In this document: in pieces, positions 35,151-43,421 of the stretch | How positions within the stretch are numbered: position 1 is the first letter of the stretch | Layout: each line of letters starts with the position of its first letter | NCBI RefSeq assembly: GCF_041428715.1 | Contig: NZ_CP155572.1 | Strand: one strand, 5' to 3' | Length of the DNA stretch: 64,000 nt | Source of the DNA: Sporomusa malonica | Lineage (GTDB): Bacteria > Bacillota > Negativicutes > Sporomusales > Sporomusaceae | Notes under the pieces: model-generated | Databases searched by the model: none | The model's input: only the letters and a program-made list of their open reading frames with translations | Told to the model about the DNA's origin: nothing | Translations under genes and position numbers: made by a program

Positions 35151-35194
35151 GATATCCGCCCTCCTTTAATTTGAGCATATTCGTTATATAAGTA

Positions 35195-35218
35195 CAGCAG
35201 AGCATTCCTGCTCTGCTG
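35195..35218 (-). terminator. Hairpin after rpmE (possible terminator)
   Basis: Perfect ten-base stem CAGCAGAGCA / TGCTCTGCTG with a four-base loop, 32 bases after the rpmE stop. It lacks a good T run on the minus strand. Confidence 0.5.
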
Positions 35219-35249
35219 CCTTCTTGTTGTTCAATTAGCCAAGCTGCAA

Positions 35250-35459
35250 TTAACCTTGGGTATTGCTGCCATAACGCTTGTTGAATCTTTCTACACGGCC
35301 ACCGGCTGCTATCTGGCGCTGTTGACCAGTATAGAACGGATGGCAGTTAGAGCACACATCTACACGCAGTTCTTTTTTAACTGAACCTGTCATAAATGTA
35401 TTGCCACAGCCGCAGACAACTTTGGCTTCACTGAATTTAGGATGAATTTTTTCTTTCAT
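35250..35459 (-). CDS. rpmE: 50S ribosomal protein L31 (zinc-binding type)
   Basis: A 69-aa ribosomal protein starting MKEKIHPKF from ATG 35459 (RBS GTGAGG); an upstream GTG adds three residues without support. It keeps the zinc-binding cysteines (VVCGCGNTF and CSNCHPFYTG), so it is the C+ form. The end RVERFNKRYG is typical. Confidence 0.97.
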   Translation of the reverse strand: MKEKIHPKFSEAKVVCGCGNTFMTGSVKKELRVDVCSNCHPFYTGQQRQIAAGGRVERFNKRYGSNTQG

Positions 35460-35536
35460 GTCTTGCACCTCACTTTATAAAAACCACTTTATGCGTAGTA
35501 ATTATAGCATATTACGCCAAGGCTACGCAAGCTATC

Positions 35537-37618
35537 TTACGGCAACTTTGCTAATATCGCAATAAATACTTGGGTAAGCTCGGGGTCAAACTGAATTCCC
35601 GCATTTTTCCTGATTTCAGCCATTGCTTCGTCTTTAGTCATCGGTGCTCTGTACGGACGCTGGTTGGTCATGGCGTCATAGGCGTCAGCCAATGCCAAGA
35701 TACGACATTCGAGAGGAATCTCTTCGGCTTTAAGGCCAAGCGGATAGCCGCCGCCATTCCACCATTCATGATGTTTTAGCACCCAGTCAGCAATAAATAC
35801 TAAATCAGGTGCCGCCCGGGCAATACGATACCCAATTTCCGAGTGGCTGTGCATGATAACCATTTCTTCGTCATTCAGCCGCCCGGGCTTAAATAAAATC
35901 CCATCCGGAATGCCGACCTTCCCGATATCATGAAATTGAGCAAACAGCTGCAGTTCACTCAGCTTGTTTGCTGATAGACCAATCTCTACCCCTAACAAAC
36001 GGACTAAATCCTGCAGTCTGTCCGCATGTCCGTCAGTAATAAAGTCCCTTACCTCCAGGGCCTTTTTTAATGTCTGTACAATAGCGCTCCTTGTACTGCG
36101 ATTATGAAACAGTTTATCACGGTACATGTAGTTGTCAGCTTCTTTTAATAACTCACCCGCATCATTAGACTGCAGCGTACCTGCCGAATAACCGATCGAC
36201 ATACTAAGGGTCAGCCCTGGATTCTTATGGTTAGCTTGGGCAACAGCTTCTTTAATTGCCCGGCATAACTCTTCCCCAGCCTCAAGCGGCTGATTCTTGA
36301 GCAGCACGGCAAATTCATCGCCCCCAAACCGGGCAATAATTGCATCCTGGGGACACACCTGTTTTAACACTTCAGCCGCCTGACGCAAGAGCTCATCGCC
36401 ACTGGTATGGCCTAAGGTATCATTAATCAGTTTGAGACCGTCGACATCGGCAACAATAACCTGCATACTTTCTGATGTGTCTCTGGTCTTTGCCATATAT
36501 TCTTCAAAAAAAGAACGGTTATAAAGCCCAGTCAAGGTATCATGCTGTCCAACATACCTGAGCCTGGTATTTGCTTCATCTAAGGATCCCAACATATTAT
36601 TGATATTAGTAGCCAATTCTGTAAGCTCGTCCCGTCCAGCTACCGGCAGGCGAATGGATAAATCTTTGCTTTTGGCGATTTTTTCAACAATGCCGCTCAA
36701 TTTAGCTAACCTGCTGAGCACATTCCGTTCTAACAGTACGAGCATGGCAACGCCAAAAACCAGACCGGCAATAAGAAGCATAACAACAAAGTAGTTTAGA
36801 ATCTGCTGCCCCTGATGTGAGATATCCCGGTGTACCAATACTCGCAGCATTAAGGCAGGCTGTCCATAGACGTCAGACAACACCGTATATCCTGCCATGT
36901 AGTTTTCATCGACCGGGTTTACATATACCTCATCACGATAAGACAAATACGACTGAGCTGAAATAAAATCTGGCGTCAACTCGCTCCCATCCCAGCTGGC
37001 AAAATCTAGTGGCAGTTGAACCCGTTCAGATATTATCTCTTTTTCCACATAGGTCACATAGCGGCCAACCAACAGCACCCCCCGAGCCGAAGCCGTTCCC
37101 TTGCTATTGGAAATAGCACCGGCGGCAATTAGCAACTGCCCTTCTGGCAGATTCAGCACACCTTTATTAATACCTAAAACCGGCGTACGATTGGCAATTG
37201 GTTTAACAGCGGCAAGTTTAGCTGCCATCTCTTCTGTTAACTGAATCTCCTCGCGCCTGTCCCAGTCAAACGCACGGGCATATATAATGCGCCCTGCGAG
37301 GTCGGTATACATGATAAAATTAATTCGTTGAGATATAAACGTCAAGTCCACCAGATTGGCATCAATATATTCCTGACTTCTGCTTTCAATGAAGTCGTAA
37401 CTTTCATCCCATTGCGCCCAGTCTTTTACAAAATTATCCAAGGAATCAATTTCGTTTTCTACCGCTTTGACAGCACGCTTTACATTTCGTTCAGTATCAC
37501 TTTTCTCCAACTGATAATATCCGTTTACCAGAATTTTATCGGCGGTGAAAAATATACTAAATAGCAGTAAACATAAAGTTAATCCAATAATAATAATACT
37601 TTTTTCTCGGATTGGCAC
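35537..37618 (-). CDS. CHASE4-HAMP-GGDEF-HD-GYP cyclic-di-GMP signalling protein
   Basis: A 693-aa membrane sensor. Helix 1 (about 8-27) and a second helix (about 275-300) bracket an extracellular CHASE4-type domain (WAQWDESYDF, DLAGRIIYARAFD). A HAMP follows, then a GGDEF domain with RFGGDEFAVLL, then a C-terminal HD-GYP domain with FHDIGKVGIPDGIL and HHEWWNGGGYPLGL. I see no RxxD inhibitory site before GGDEF. It could both make and hydrolyse c-di-GMP. The GTG start has a weak RBS. Monocistronic in appearance, with a repeat-like leader upstream. Confidence 0.9.
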   Translation of the reverse strand: MPIREKSIIIIGLTLCLLLFSIFFTADKILVNGYYQLEKSDTERNVKRAVKAVENEIDSLDNFVKDWAQWDESYDFIESRSQEYIDANLVDLTFISQRINFIMYTDLAGRIIYARAFDWDRREEIQLTEEMAAKLAAVKPIANRTPVLGINKGVLNLPEGQLLIAAGAISNSKGTASARGVLLVGRYVTYVEKEIISERVQLPLDFASWDGSELTPDFISAQSYLSYRDEVYVNPVDENYMAGYTVLSDVYGQPALMLRVLVHRDISHQGQQILNYFVVMLLIAGLVFGVAMLVLLERNVLSRLAKLSGIVEKIAKSKDLSIRLPVAGRDELTELATNINNMLGSLDEANTRLRYVGQHDTLTGLYNRSFFEEYMAKTRDTSESMQVIVADVDGLKLINDTLGHTSGDELLRQAAEVLKQVCPQDAIIARFGGDEFAVLLKNQPLEAGEELCRAIKEAVAQANHKNPGLTLSMSIGYSAGTLQSNDAGELLKEADNYMYRDKLFHNRSTRSAIVQTLKKALEVRDFITDGHADRLQDLVRLLGVEIGLSANKLSELQLFAQFHDIGKVGIPDGILFKPGRLNDEEMVIMHSHSEIGYRIARAAPDLVFIADWVLKHHEWWNGGGYPLGLKAEEIPLECRILALADAYDAMTNQRPYRAPMTKDEAMAEIRKNAGIQFDPELTQVFIAILAKLP

Positions 37619-37707
37619 CTTTTTACCGCCTCTTTACTTATGCTATGCTAATATTTTTATGTTAAATACATTCTCTAAAATGTCTATTAATCCTGCACAC
37701 AGTTTAT

Positions 37708-37792
37708 AAAGAAAACACGGCTTGCGCCGAGCCTTAGCGAAAGCGGAAACCGATGTTGCCCTTATCCAGACGGAAAGTTATACTTTCTTACA
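37708..37792 (-). repeat. Repeat-like structured element ending in a terminator-type hairpin (family D)
   Basis: Minus-strand reading: AAGAAAGTATAACTTTCC (small hairpin), GTCTGGATAAGGGCAAC, ATCGGTTTCCGCTTTCGC, then CGGC-GCAA-GCCG followed by TGTTTTCTTT. The segment CTGGATAAGGGC is shared with family C copies. It lies about 25 bases past the lysE stop and may terminate that transcript. Confidence 0.5.
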
Positions 37793-37815
37793 GGACAAAA
37801 AAATAGTGACCGGAT

Positions 37816-38433
37816 TCAAAGTCCGCCCACCATTCCATATCCTAAATATACTGCTGCGCCCCAGATGAACACCGCCGAAATCTTGCCCATAAGCCCCAGC
37901 ACCCTCCCCGAGGCGTCTAGACTGCCGATAGTCCTTCCGGCAAATGCCAATGCGAAAAACCATAGCCATGAAACCACTATACATGCAGTTGTAAACACTA
38001 CCTTGCTGCTGCCGGTATAGTTTAATGAGCTTGTACCAATAACCCCAATTGTATCGAGAATGGCATGCGGATTAAGCAGCGATACCGAGGCGGCAAACAT
38101 AATCTGCTTGGCAGGAGGCATACCGCTCCCGCCCACCGCTTGAGTGCTATCCAGTTTACTCTGCCAGGATACCCAGCCCATATAGGCTAAGAAGACAAAC
38201 CCCACTCCCAATAATGTCATCTTCATCCAGGCGAAACTTAAAATCACCAATGACACCCCCAGGACAGCCGCCATAATAAGCAGCGTATCGCACAGCCCAG
38301 CGGTCACAACAGCTGGCATGACCTGCCATAGGCTGCTTTGAAGAGCGCCCTGGGTAAAGACAAATAAATTTTGCACACCGAGTGGTAAAATAAGCCCAAA
38401 GGCTAAAATAATACCATGGATAAATGGTTCCAT
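37816..38433 (-). CDS. LysE/ArgO-family amino acid exporter
   Basis: A 205-aa inner-membrane protein with six hydrophobic helices. The N-terminal signature GLILPLGVQNLFVFTQGAL is that of LysE-type exporters (basic amino acid efflux in characterised members), and LNPHAILDTIGVIGTSSL is the second conserved region. ATG behind GGAGG. The substrate cannot be read from sequence. It is followed by the family D element. Confidence 0.88.
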   Translation of the reverse strand: MEPFIHGIILAFGLILPLGVQNLFVFTQGALQSSLWQVMPAVVTAGLCDTLLIMAAVLGVSLVILSFAWMKMTLLGVGFVFLAYMGWVSWQSKLDSTQAVGGSGMPPAKQIMFAASVSLLNPHAILDTIGVIGTSSLNYTGSSKVVFTTACIVVSWLWFFALAFAGRTIGSLDASGRVLGLMGKISAVFIWGAAVYLGYGMVGGL

Positions 38434-38483
38434 TTCCTCTACCTCCCAAGACTACTTAGAAATGCACATCTGGGCATATCTAT

Positions 38484-39305
38484 TCAGTCTTCATATACCT
38501 CTGGCTTCCGGTGTTTGAGTATGGGTAACTCGTCTCGCACCTTTTCCAGTGTTCTAAAATCAACTTTTCCTGTTATCACGGTTTCCTCTTCACTGGCAAC
38601 AGCCAGCACTCTGGCCCAAGGATCAACAATCATCGAATGCCCATATGCCTTATACTCAGCAGCCGCATTCAGCGCCGGCGCCGCAGCAATGATATATACC
38701 TGATTATCCACTGCCCGCGCCCGCATTAAGAGTTCCCAGTGCGCCGGACCGGTAACCGGGCCAAAGGCAGCTGGGTAAATAATTACTTGTGCTCCTTTTA
38801 GCGCCATAGCCCGAGCCAGCTCAGGAAAGCGAACATCATAACAGATAGCTACGCCCATAGTCCCCAGCGAGGTGTTTACTACTGTCATGCTGCTGCCGGC
38901 TGCCAGAGTCTTGGATTCTTGAAATACAGTTCCGCCCTTAATTGCAACATCAAACAAGTGTACCTTACGATGACGGCCAATCAGATCACCGTTTTCATTA
39001 AAGACAAAGCTTGTGTTAAAAACATTGCCTGCCTCATCCTTTTCTGGAATCGAGCCGCCCACCACAATTACCTTATTTTGGGCTGCACACTCAGCTAACA
39101 TGGTAATTGTTGGCCCATCTGCAACACTTTCGGCATAATCCGGAAACAACTCAGACTGATAGGGACAGTTAAACATTTCAGGCAGTACTACCAACCGACT
39201 CCCCTTAATCGCCGCATCACCAATCATGGTACGTGCTTTTTCGATGTTAGCCAACTTATCTGGTATAACACCCATTTGACAAATACCTACTGTAAATACT
39301 GACAC
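38484..39305 (-). CDS. Carbon-nitrogen hydrolase, omega-amidase-like (nitrilase superfamily)
   Basis: A 273-aa cytoplasmic amidase. The catalytic triad is visible: Glu in VVLPEMFNCPY (about 42), Lys in GRHRKVHLFD and Cys in GVAICYDVRFPELAR. The C-terminal end (ARVLAVASEEETVITGKVDF) fits Nit2/omega-amidases, which hydrolyse alpha-ketoglutaramate; close amidases are alternatives. A GTG at 39305 behind GGAGGGG is the start. The frame is open to 39536, but that part would overlap the divergent HD-GYP gene and is not protein-like. Confidence 0.9.
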   Translation of the reverse strand: MSVFTVGICQMGVIPDKLANIEKARTMIGDAAIKGSRLVVLPEMFNCPYQSELFPDYAESVADGPTITMLAECAAQNKVIVVGGSIPEKDEAGNVFNTSFVFNENGDLIGRHRKVHLFDVAIKGGTVFQESKTLAAGSSMTVVNTSLGTMGVAICYDVRFPELARAMALKGAQVIIYPAAFGPVTGPAHWELLMRARAVDNQVYIIAAAPALNAAAEYKAYGHSMIVDPWARVLAVASEEETVITGKVDFRTLEKVRDELPILKHRKPEVYED

Positions 39306-39441
39306 AAATACCCCTCCAAGAAAATTTGTTATATTATACGAAATACTGTTATTTATTTGCGGACACTCTGCGGAAACTGAAGGAATTATTAATATAACTT
39401 GTCGAATATTATTTAAAACATCTGGGGAGGCTCCTTCATTT
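39306..39441. promoter_or_regulatory. Divergent intergenic region for the amidase and HD-GYP genes
   Basis: The 136-bp AT-rich gap between oppositely oriented start codons must hold promoters for both. TATA-like stretches (TTGTTATATTATAC, ATTATTAATATAAC) are present, but I cannot assign confident -35/-10 pairs. Confidence 0.4.
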
Positions 39442-40560
39442 ATGCAAAAAATTGCCGCAGTTAGTCTACAGCCCGGAATGGTCATAGCCCGTAATGTCTT
39501 CAGCACCGAAGGCGTGCTGCTCTTAGGTACTGGCACAGTATTGGACGATGCGTATATTCAACGGTTACGGCTGTTTGGCCTGACAAGTATATATATAAAA
39601 AATCCATTTACCGATCAGATGGCTGATAGTGACATCATTGATACTATCCCTGAAGTCGTTCGTGAAGAGACACGCGTACAAGCTGTACAAATTGTACATA
39701 CAGCATTCCAGAACCTATCTGATACAGGTCAAGTAGATTCTCAGCAGTTTAAAGAAACCGCTCTATTCCTTATTGATGAGGTCATTAAAAACAAGGGCGC
39801 AATGATCCATCTAACTGATATTCGCTCCCGCGACGGATATACCTTCGGTCACTCGGTCAATGTCTGCGTATTATCCACACTCACAGGTGTACAGCTCGGC
39901 TATAATACCCTTCAGCTCCGGGAATTAGCCCTAGGCGCCCTACTGCATGATACAGGAAAGATGCTTATTCCTAAAGAAATTTTAGTCAAACCAGGCCCCC
40001 TCACTACTGCTGAGAGAAATCACATGGAGCAGCATCCTGACCTTGGCTTTGATATTCTTCGCCGCCAAGGCGAAATCCCGCTCATTTCCTCTCACGTCGC
40101 CTATCAGCACCATGAAAAATTTGATGGCAGCGGTTACACTCGAAATTTAGGCGGTTCAGAAATTCATGAATATGCAAGAATTGTGGCCATTGCCGATGTT
40201 TATGACGCCATTACCTCAGACAGACCCTACAAGGACGGTACACTGCCACACGAGGCATATGAAATCATGATGTCGCTGGCAAATACGCATTTTGATCCAG
40301 TCATTTTAAGAACCTTTCTGAATCAAATAGCCGTCTATCCATTGGACAGCATCGTTAGAATTAATACCGGTGAAATTGCGTTGGTGATAAAAGTAATCCC
40401 GGGGTTACAAACTCGACCAACTCTAAAAATTATTGTTGATGCCGCCGGCCATAGACTGAACAACGGTCCAGAAATTGACTTAACCAAAAACTTGACAGCC
40501 TTTATTGATAAGATATTCACCCCTACCGAAATCTTAGATCTAGATGCTAATTTAGCTTGA
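39442..40560 (+). CDS. HD-GYP domain cyclic-di-GMP phosphodiesterase
   Basis: The only plus-strand gene (372 aa). A short N-terminal domain (1-120) is followed by HD-GYP (about 125-300): LLHDTGKMLIPKEIL (His169-Asp170) and HHEKFDGSGYTRNL (about 223-236), where the usual GYP reads GYT. VAIADVYDAITSDRPYK is intact. The metal ligands are kept, so c-di-GMP hydrolysis remains likely. ATG behind GGGGAGG. Its last 14 bases overlap the 3' end of the convergent phosphatase gene. Confidence 0.92.
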   Translation: MQKIAAVSLQPGMVIARNVFSTEGVLLLGTGTVLDDAYIQRLRLFGLTSIYIKNPFTDQMADSDIIDTIPEVVREETRVQAVQIVHTAFQNLSDTGQVDSQQFKETALFLIDEVIKNKGAMIHLTDIRSRDGYTFGHSVNVCVLSTLTGVQLGYNTLQLRELALGALLHDTGKMLIPKEILVKPGPLTTAERNHMEQHPDLGFDILRRQGEIPLISSHVAYQHHEKFDGSGYTRNLGGSEIHEYARIVAIADVYDAITSDRPYKDGTLPHEAYEIMMSLANTHFDPVILRTFLNQIAVYPLDSIVRINTGEIALVIKVIPGLQTRPTLKIIVDAAGHRLNNGPEIDLTKNLTAFIDKIFTPTEILDLDANLA

Positions 40561-41725
40561 TAAACAAGCCTGAGGCATCATCCCAGCGGCGATTGGTTTT
40601 TATTAGCTGGTTAAACCACTTGGTTGTGCTGTCAAAATCCCGGAGATCCAGGCTGGCAGGCAGACTATTGACTTCGACCAGATCTAAAATGCCGTCTGTC
40701 ACAAAGTAAAACGTGTCACCAGTTTTTACATGAAGCACAAGCTCGGTAATGTCAAGCTCCGGGATAATTCCTAAAAGAGACCCGCCTGTCTTCACCAACC
40801 CATTGTTTGCTTCAGAAGCTGTGAAAAATCCAGTGATGCCAGTTGGTACCAGTGTTAGTGTCGTGCTGGTAAAGTCGAATTCGAAACATATCATGGCGGC
40901 AAATGTCTCTTCGGTAAAATAACGCATCACCGTCTGGTTAATCCAACGCACTTTGTCGATTAGCGGACTGTCCATTAGATAGGTTTCCTGCATAAGCACA
41001 TTCAAAGCAGCCGTCTGCAGGGCGGTACCCAAGCCGTGACCAGCTACATCAATCATATATCCGGCTAAAACCTGTCCTCCTTTGATGAATGTATAGTGAA
41101 AAAAGTCTCCACTTACCATGTGGTGAGGCTCAAATATTGTCCGAACACTCACTTGGCCGGTATCAAGGTCAGCCGGTAACAGACTGCGCTGAACCTGACC
41201 GGCTGTTTTCACGTCCTTTCTCAATGCCTCTTGCAGGCGGACTTGTTCAGTAATATCCCTAAAAGTAGCCACCACTGCCATTTTATTGCCATAGCTAATT
41301 CGAGTCGCTGAAAACTCAACAGTAACGCTCTGCCCATCTTTACGCAGGAAACGACGCTGAGCACGGTTTTCACCGGTTGCGAGGGCCTGCTCCAAATCGG
41401 TCATTATATCGGCTGAAATAGCCAAATCCTGAATATGAAGCCAAACTACTTCGGCTTCATGAAAGCCCATAATCTTCCTAAATCGCTCATTGGCCTCCTG
41501 AATCCGCCAGCTTTCGGCATCTAAAACAATAATCCCGTCAACAGACTGCCGTAAAAGCGCTCGGTAACGTTCATTCCGGGCGTTGAGCACTTCAGCCTGG
41601 CGGATGGTCTCTTGCGATTGTTGTGCTACCAGCTTGGCCAGTTGGAGATTTCGCCTATATAGCCAGCCAGCGGCCATCCCGCATAGTATGAGCAAAAATA
41701 CCAGCATTGAAACTATTTGTCCCAT
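40547..41725 (-). CDS. PAS-domain SpoIIE/RsbU-type protein phosphatase
   Basis: A 392-aa membrane-anchored PP2C-like phosphatase. One N-terminal helix (about 4-22) is followed by a PAS domain (about 45-165, YRALLRQSVDGIIVLDAESW and RDITEQVRLQEAL). The SpoIIE phosphatase domain (about 185-390) has VRTIFEPHHMVSGDFFHY, YMIDVAGHGLGTALQTA and TDGILDLVEV, retaining the metal-binding Asp residues. It probably dephosphorylates an anti-anti-sigma factor, but none lies next to it. 3' end overlaps the HD-GYP gene. Confidence 0.9.
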   Translation of the reverse strand: MGQIVSMLVFLLILCGMAAGWLYRRNLQLAKLVAQQSQETIRQAEVLNARNERYRALLRQSVDGIIVLDAESWRIQEANERFRKIMGFHEAEVVWLHIQDLAISADIMTDLEQALATGENRAQRRFLRKDGQSVTVEFSATRISYGNKMAVVATFRDITEQVRLQEALRKDVKTAGQVQRSLLPADLDTGQVSVRTIFEPHHMVSGDFFHYTFIKGGQVLAGYMIDVAGHGLGTALQTAALNVLMQETYLMDSPLIDKVRWINQTVMRYFTEETFAAMICFEFDFTSTTLTLVPTGITGFFTASEANNGLVKTGGSLLGIIPELDITELVLHVKTGDTFYFVTDGILDLVEVNSLPASLDLRDFDSTTKWFNQLIKTNRRWDDASGLFIKLN

Positions 41726-41818
41726 TTATTACCTCCACACTGACTGACAACTATTATCTTATTATATAATATTTTCCTGCGTGAGCAAAGATAGGATGCT
41801 GGCTTACTAAAATAAAAG

Positions 41819-41904
41819 CGAGATTGCTTCACATACGTTCGCAATGACAGTGGATAGGACGCCTCCTTCCAAGTGTCAATACGGGCGTTAGTGTGGCAAT
41901 CTCG
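41819..41904. repeat. Palindromic repeat family B, copy 3
   Basis: Nested palindrome with outer CGAGATTGC / GCAATCTCG and inner GCAATGAC / GTCAAT. Seven T follow on the plus strand. Together with the 5' flank (ATTTTCCTGCGTGAGCAA at 41771-41788) it forms a 134-bp unit nearly duplicated at 43264-43395. It separates the PrcB-like gene from the phosphatase gene. Confidence 0.8.
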
Positions 41905-41910
41905 CTTTTT

Positions 41911-43131
41911 TTACCGATGCGAAATAGTTAATTTATTTTTACTCAACACTTGGCCCTTATGGTCGACAAAGGTAATATCTACCCCGCCCCAAATGTCGAA
42001 GATTGCTTTATCAAGTACAATATAGTCGGACGGCTTAGTCATGGCCAGAGTTACAGGGGCACCTGGGCGCGGGCTCATTGTATGGACGGCAACTGTCATT
42101 TTGTTGCCGTTTATGGTTACTTTTTCAATGCCAATCCCGTATCCACCAGATGGAGCTGTGCCAAGATAAGCAAATAGCACTACCTTGTTAGCATAATTGA
42201 TATCTTTTACTTTCCTCAGGACATCCTCGGGAATACGCTTATCCTGTGCAAGCTGACTATTATAGTCAACGACAGTAGCAAACGCCATATCCTTGAGATA
42301 AGTGCTCTTATTCCAGCTCCATCCGTCATACTTGTCTGTAGCAAACAGGGTTTTGCCGTCAGTTTGAATCGGTGGTACTGGTACGGGTTTGACCTGACCA
42401 AATACCCTGTAGGTTGTCCAAATGGCATCACCGCCACCAAAAGGTTTAACCAAAATCATGGTATAGTCTTTCCCGTTATGGGTTACTTTTACATGAATCT
42501 CACCATGACGAGCCAGTTCGCTTTTAGCTAGGCGCTTAACAATGGTAAAGGTATCTTTATCAGTGAACCCATAGTTTTTTCCTTCCATACGGGCAACCTG
42601 CATAGGGTCAAGGCGCCAGCGTTCATAACCTGCATCAACATTCTGCTGCCACTTAATAACTTTTACGTAATCGAGATTTACCACCCCAGGACCAACGTCA
42701 ATTTTATTCTGAGTGAAAGCAGCATGCCCAGCAGATACCGGTATTTTAATGATCGTTTCAATAACCCCGCCTTGAATAGCAGTATCCTTAAGCATTACTA
42801 CCGGTTTGTCGTCAGGTATCGCTTGTTTTACAGCGCCTTGAATTAATTTACCTTCAGCATCGCTTACCAAGCTCCTGCTTACTTCCGTCTGTGTCAAAAC
42901 AGCGGCTGCCCGCTCGACTACAGCCTGCTGATTAAGCGCTTGGGGTTTAGGCTGAACTGTTTGAACCTCGGTTTCACTTACAGGCAAGCGTGTCCAATCC
43001 AGCCACTTAGCTGCCGCCTGGTCTGGCTGACTGGCAAAAGAAGTTGCCGCTGTTATCACCGCCAAACCGGTAATCGCCGAAATCATTTTTATTTGCTTCT
43101 TATTAATATTCATACTTTTGTCCCCTCTCAA
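41911..43131 (-). CDS. Exported PrcB C-terminal-domain protein
   Basis: A 406-aa secreted protein: signal peptide (about 15-33, ending in SFASQ), a middle region of no recognisable family (about 60-290) and a C-terminal PrcB_C-like domain (about 305-400) with KVVLFAYLGTAPSGGYGIGI and PVTLAMTKPSDYIVLDK. PrcB domains occur in extracytoplasmic proteins, some linked to proteases. A downstream ATG (MNINKK) at 43113 is a credible alternative start. Flanked on both sides by near-identical family B repeats. Role unknown. Confidence 0.75.
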   Translation of the reverse strand: MRGDKSMNINKKQIKMISAITGLAVITAATSFASQPDQAAAKWLDWTRLPVSETEVQTVQPKPQALNQQAVVERAAAVLTQTEVSRSLVSDAEGKLIQGAVKQAIPDDKPVVMLKDTAIQGGVIETIIKIPVSAGHAAFTQNKIDVGPGVVNLDYVKVIKWQQNVDAGYERWRLDPMQVARMEGKNYGFTDKDTFTIVKRLAKSELARHGEIHVKVTHNGKDYTMILVKPFGGGDAIWTTYRVFGQVKPVPVPPIQTDGKTLFATDKYDGWSWNKSTYLKDMAFATVVDYNSQLAQDKRIPEDVLRKVKDINYANKVVLFAYLGTAPSGGYGIGIEKVTINGNKMTVAVHTMSPRPGAPVTLAMTKPSDYIVLDKAIFDIWGGVDITFVDHKGQVLSKNKLTISHR

Positions 43132-43309
43132 TTTTATTAATCTATCTTAACTGACTTCTTAGTCAACTCATCTAATTAAACGCCCCGAGGCACGCAAAAG
43201 TAACGGCCAAAATAGATGCAAAATTTGGTAGGGATAAGAGAGCCGTCCTCTTGAGACTATAAGATTTTCCTGCGTGAGCAACGCCAAGAGGTTGCAGATA
43301 AAATAAAAA

Positions 43310-43395
43310 CAAGATTGCTTCACATACGTTCGCAATGACGGTGGATAGAATGCATCCTTCCAAATGTCATTGCGAGCGTTAGCGTGGCAATCTCG
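43310..43395. repeat. Palindromic repeat family B, copy 4
   Basis: Nested palindrome, outer AAGATTGC / GCAATCTC and inner GCAATGACGG / GTCATTGCGAGC. It and its flank (43264-43281) closely match copy 3. It is followed at 43400-43420 by a piece of family C that starts at the anti-sigma gene's stop codon. The rest of the 287-bp gap holds no gene. Confidence 0.8.
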
Positions 43396-43399
43396 TTTT

Positions 43400-43421
43400 A
43401 TCTGAAGCTAAGTCTACTTTA
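43400..43421 (-). repeat. Family C repeat fragment at the anti-sigma stop codon
   Basis: Minus-strand TAAAGTAGACTTAGCTTCAG, whose TAA is the stop codon of the anti-sigma-type gene. The same 20 bases start at the upp stop codon (26864) and near atpA (19643). Confidence 0.65.

Noticed and set aside
38450..38476. Possible solo end of repeat family A between the lysE-type and amidase genes
   Set aside because: TTAGAAATGCACATCTGGG resembles the family end but is too short and divergent to call.
39306..39536. N-terminal extension of the amidase reading frame over the HD-GYP start
   Set aside because: The extra 77 codons are unlike nitrilase proteins, overlap a gene on the other strand, and a GTG with GGAGGGG at 39305 gives the normal N-terminus.
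13746..43395. CRISPR-like repeats
   Set aside because: The repeats are palindromic, dispersed over many kilobases and without spacers.
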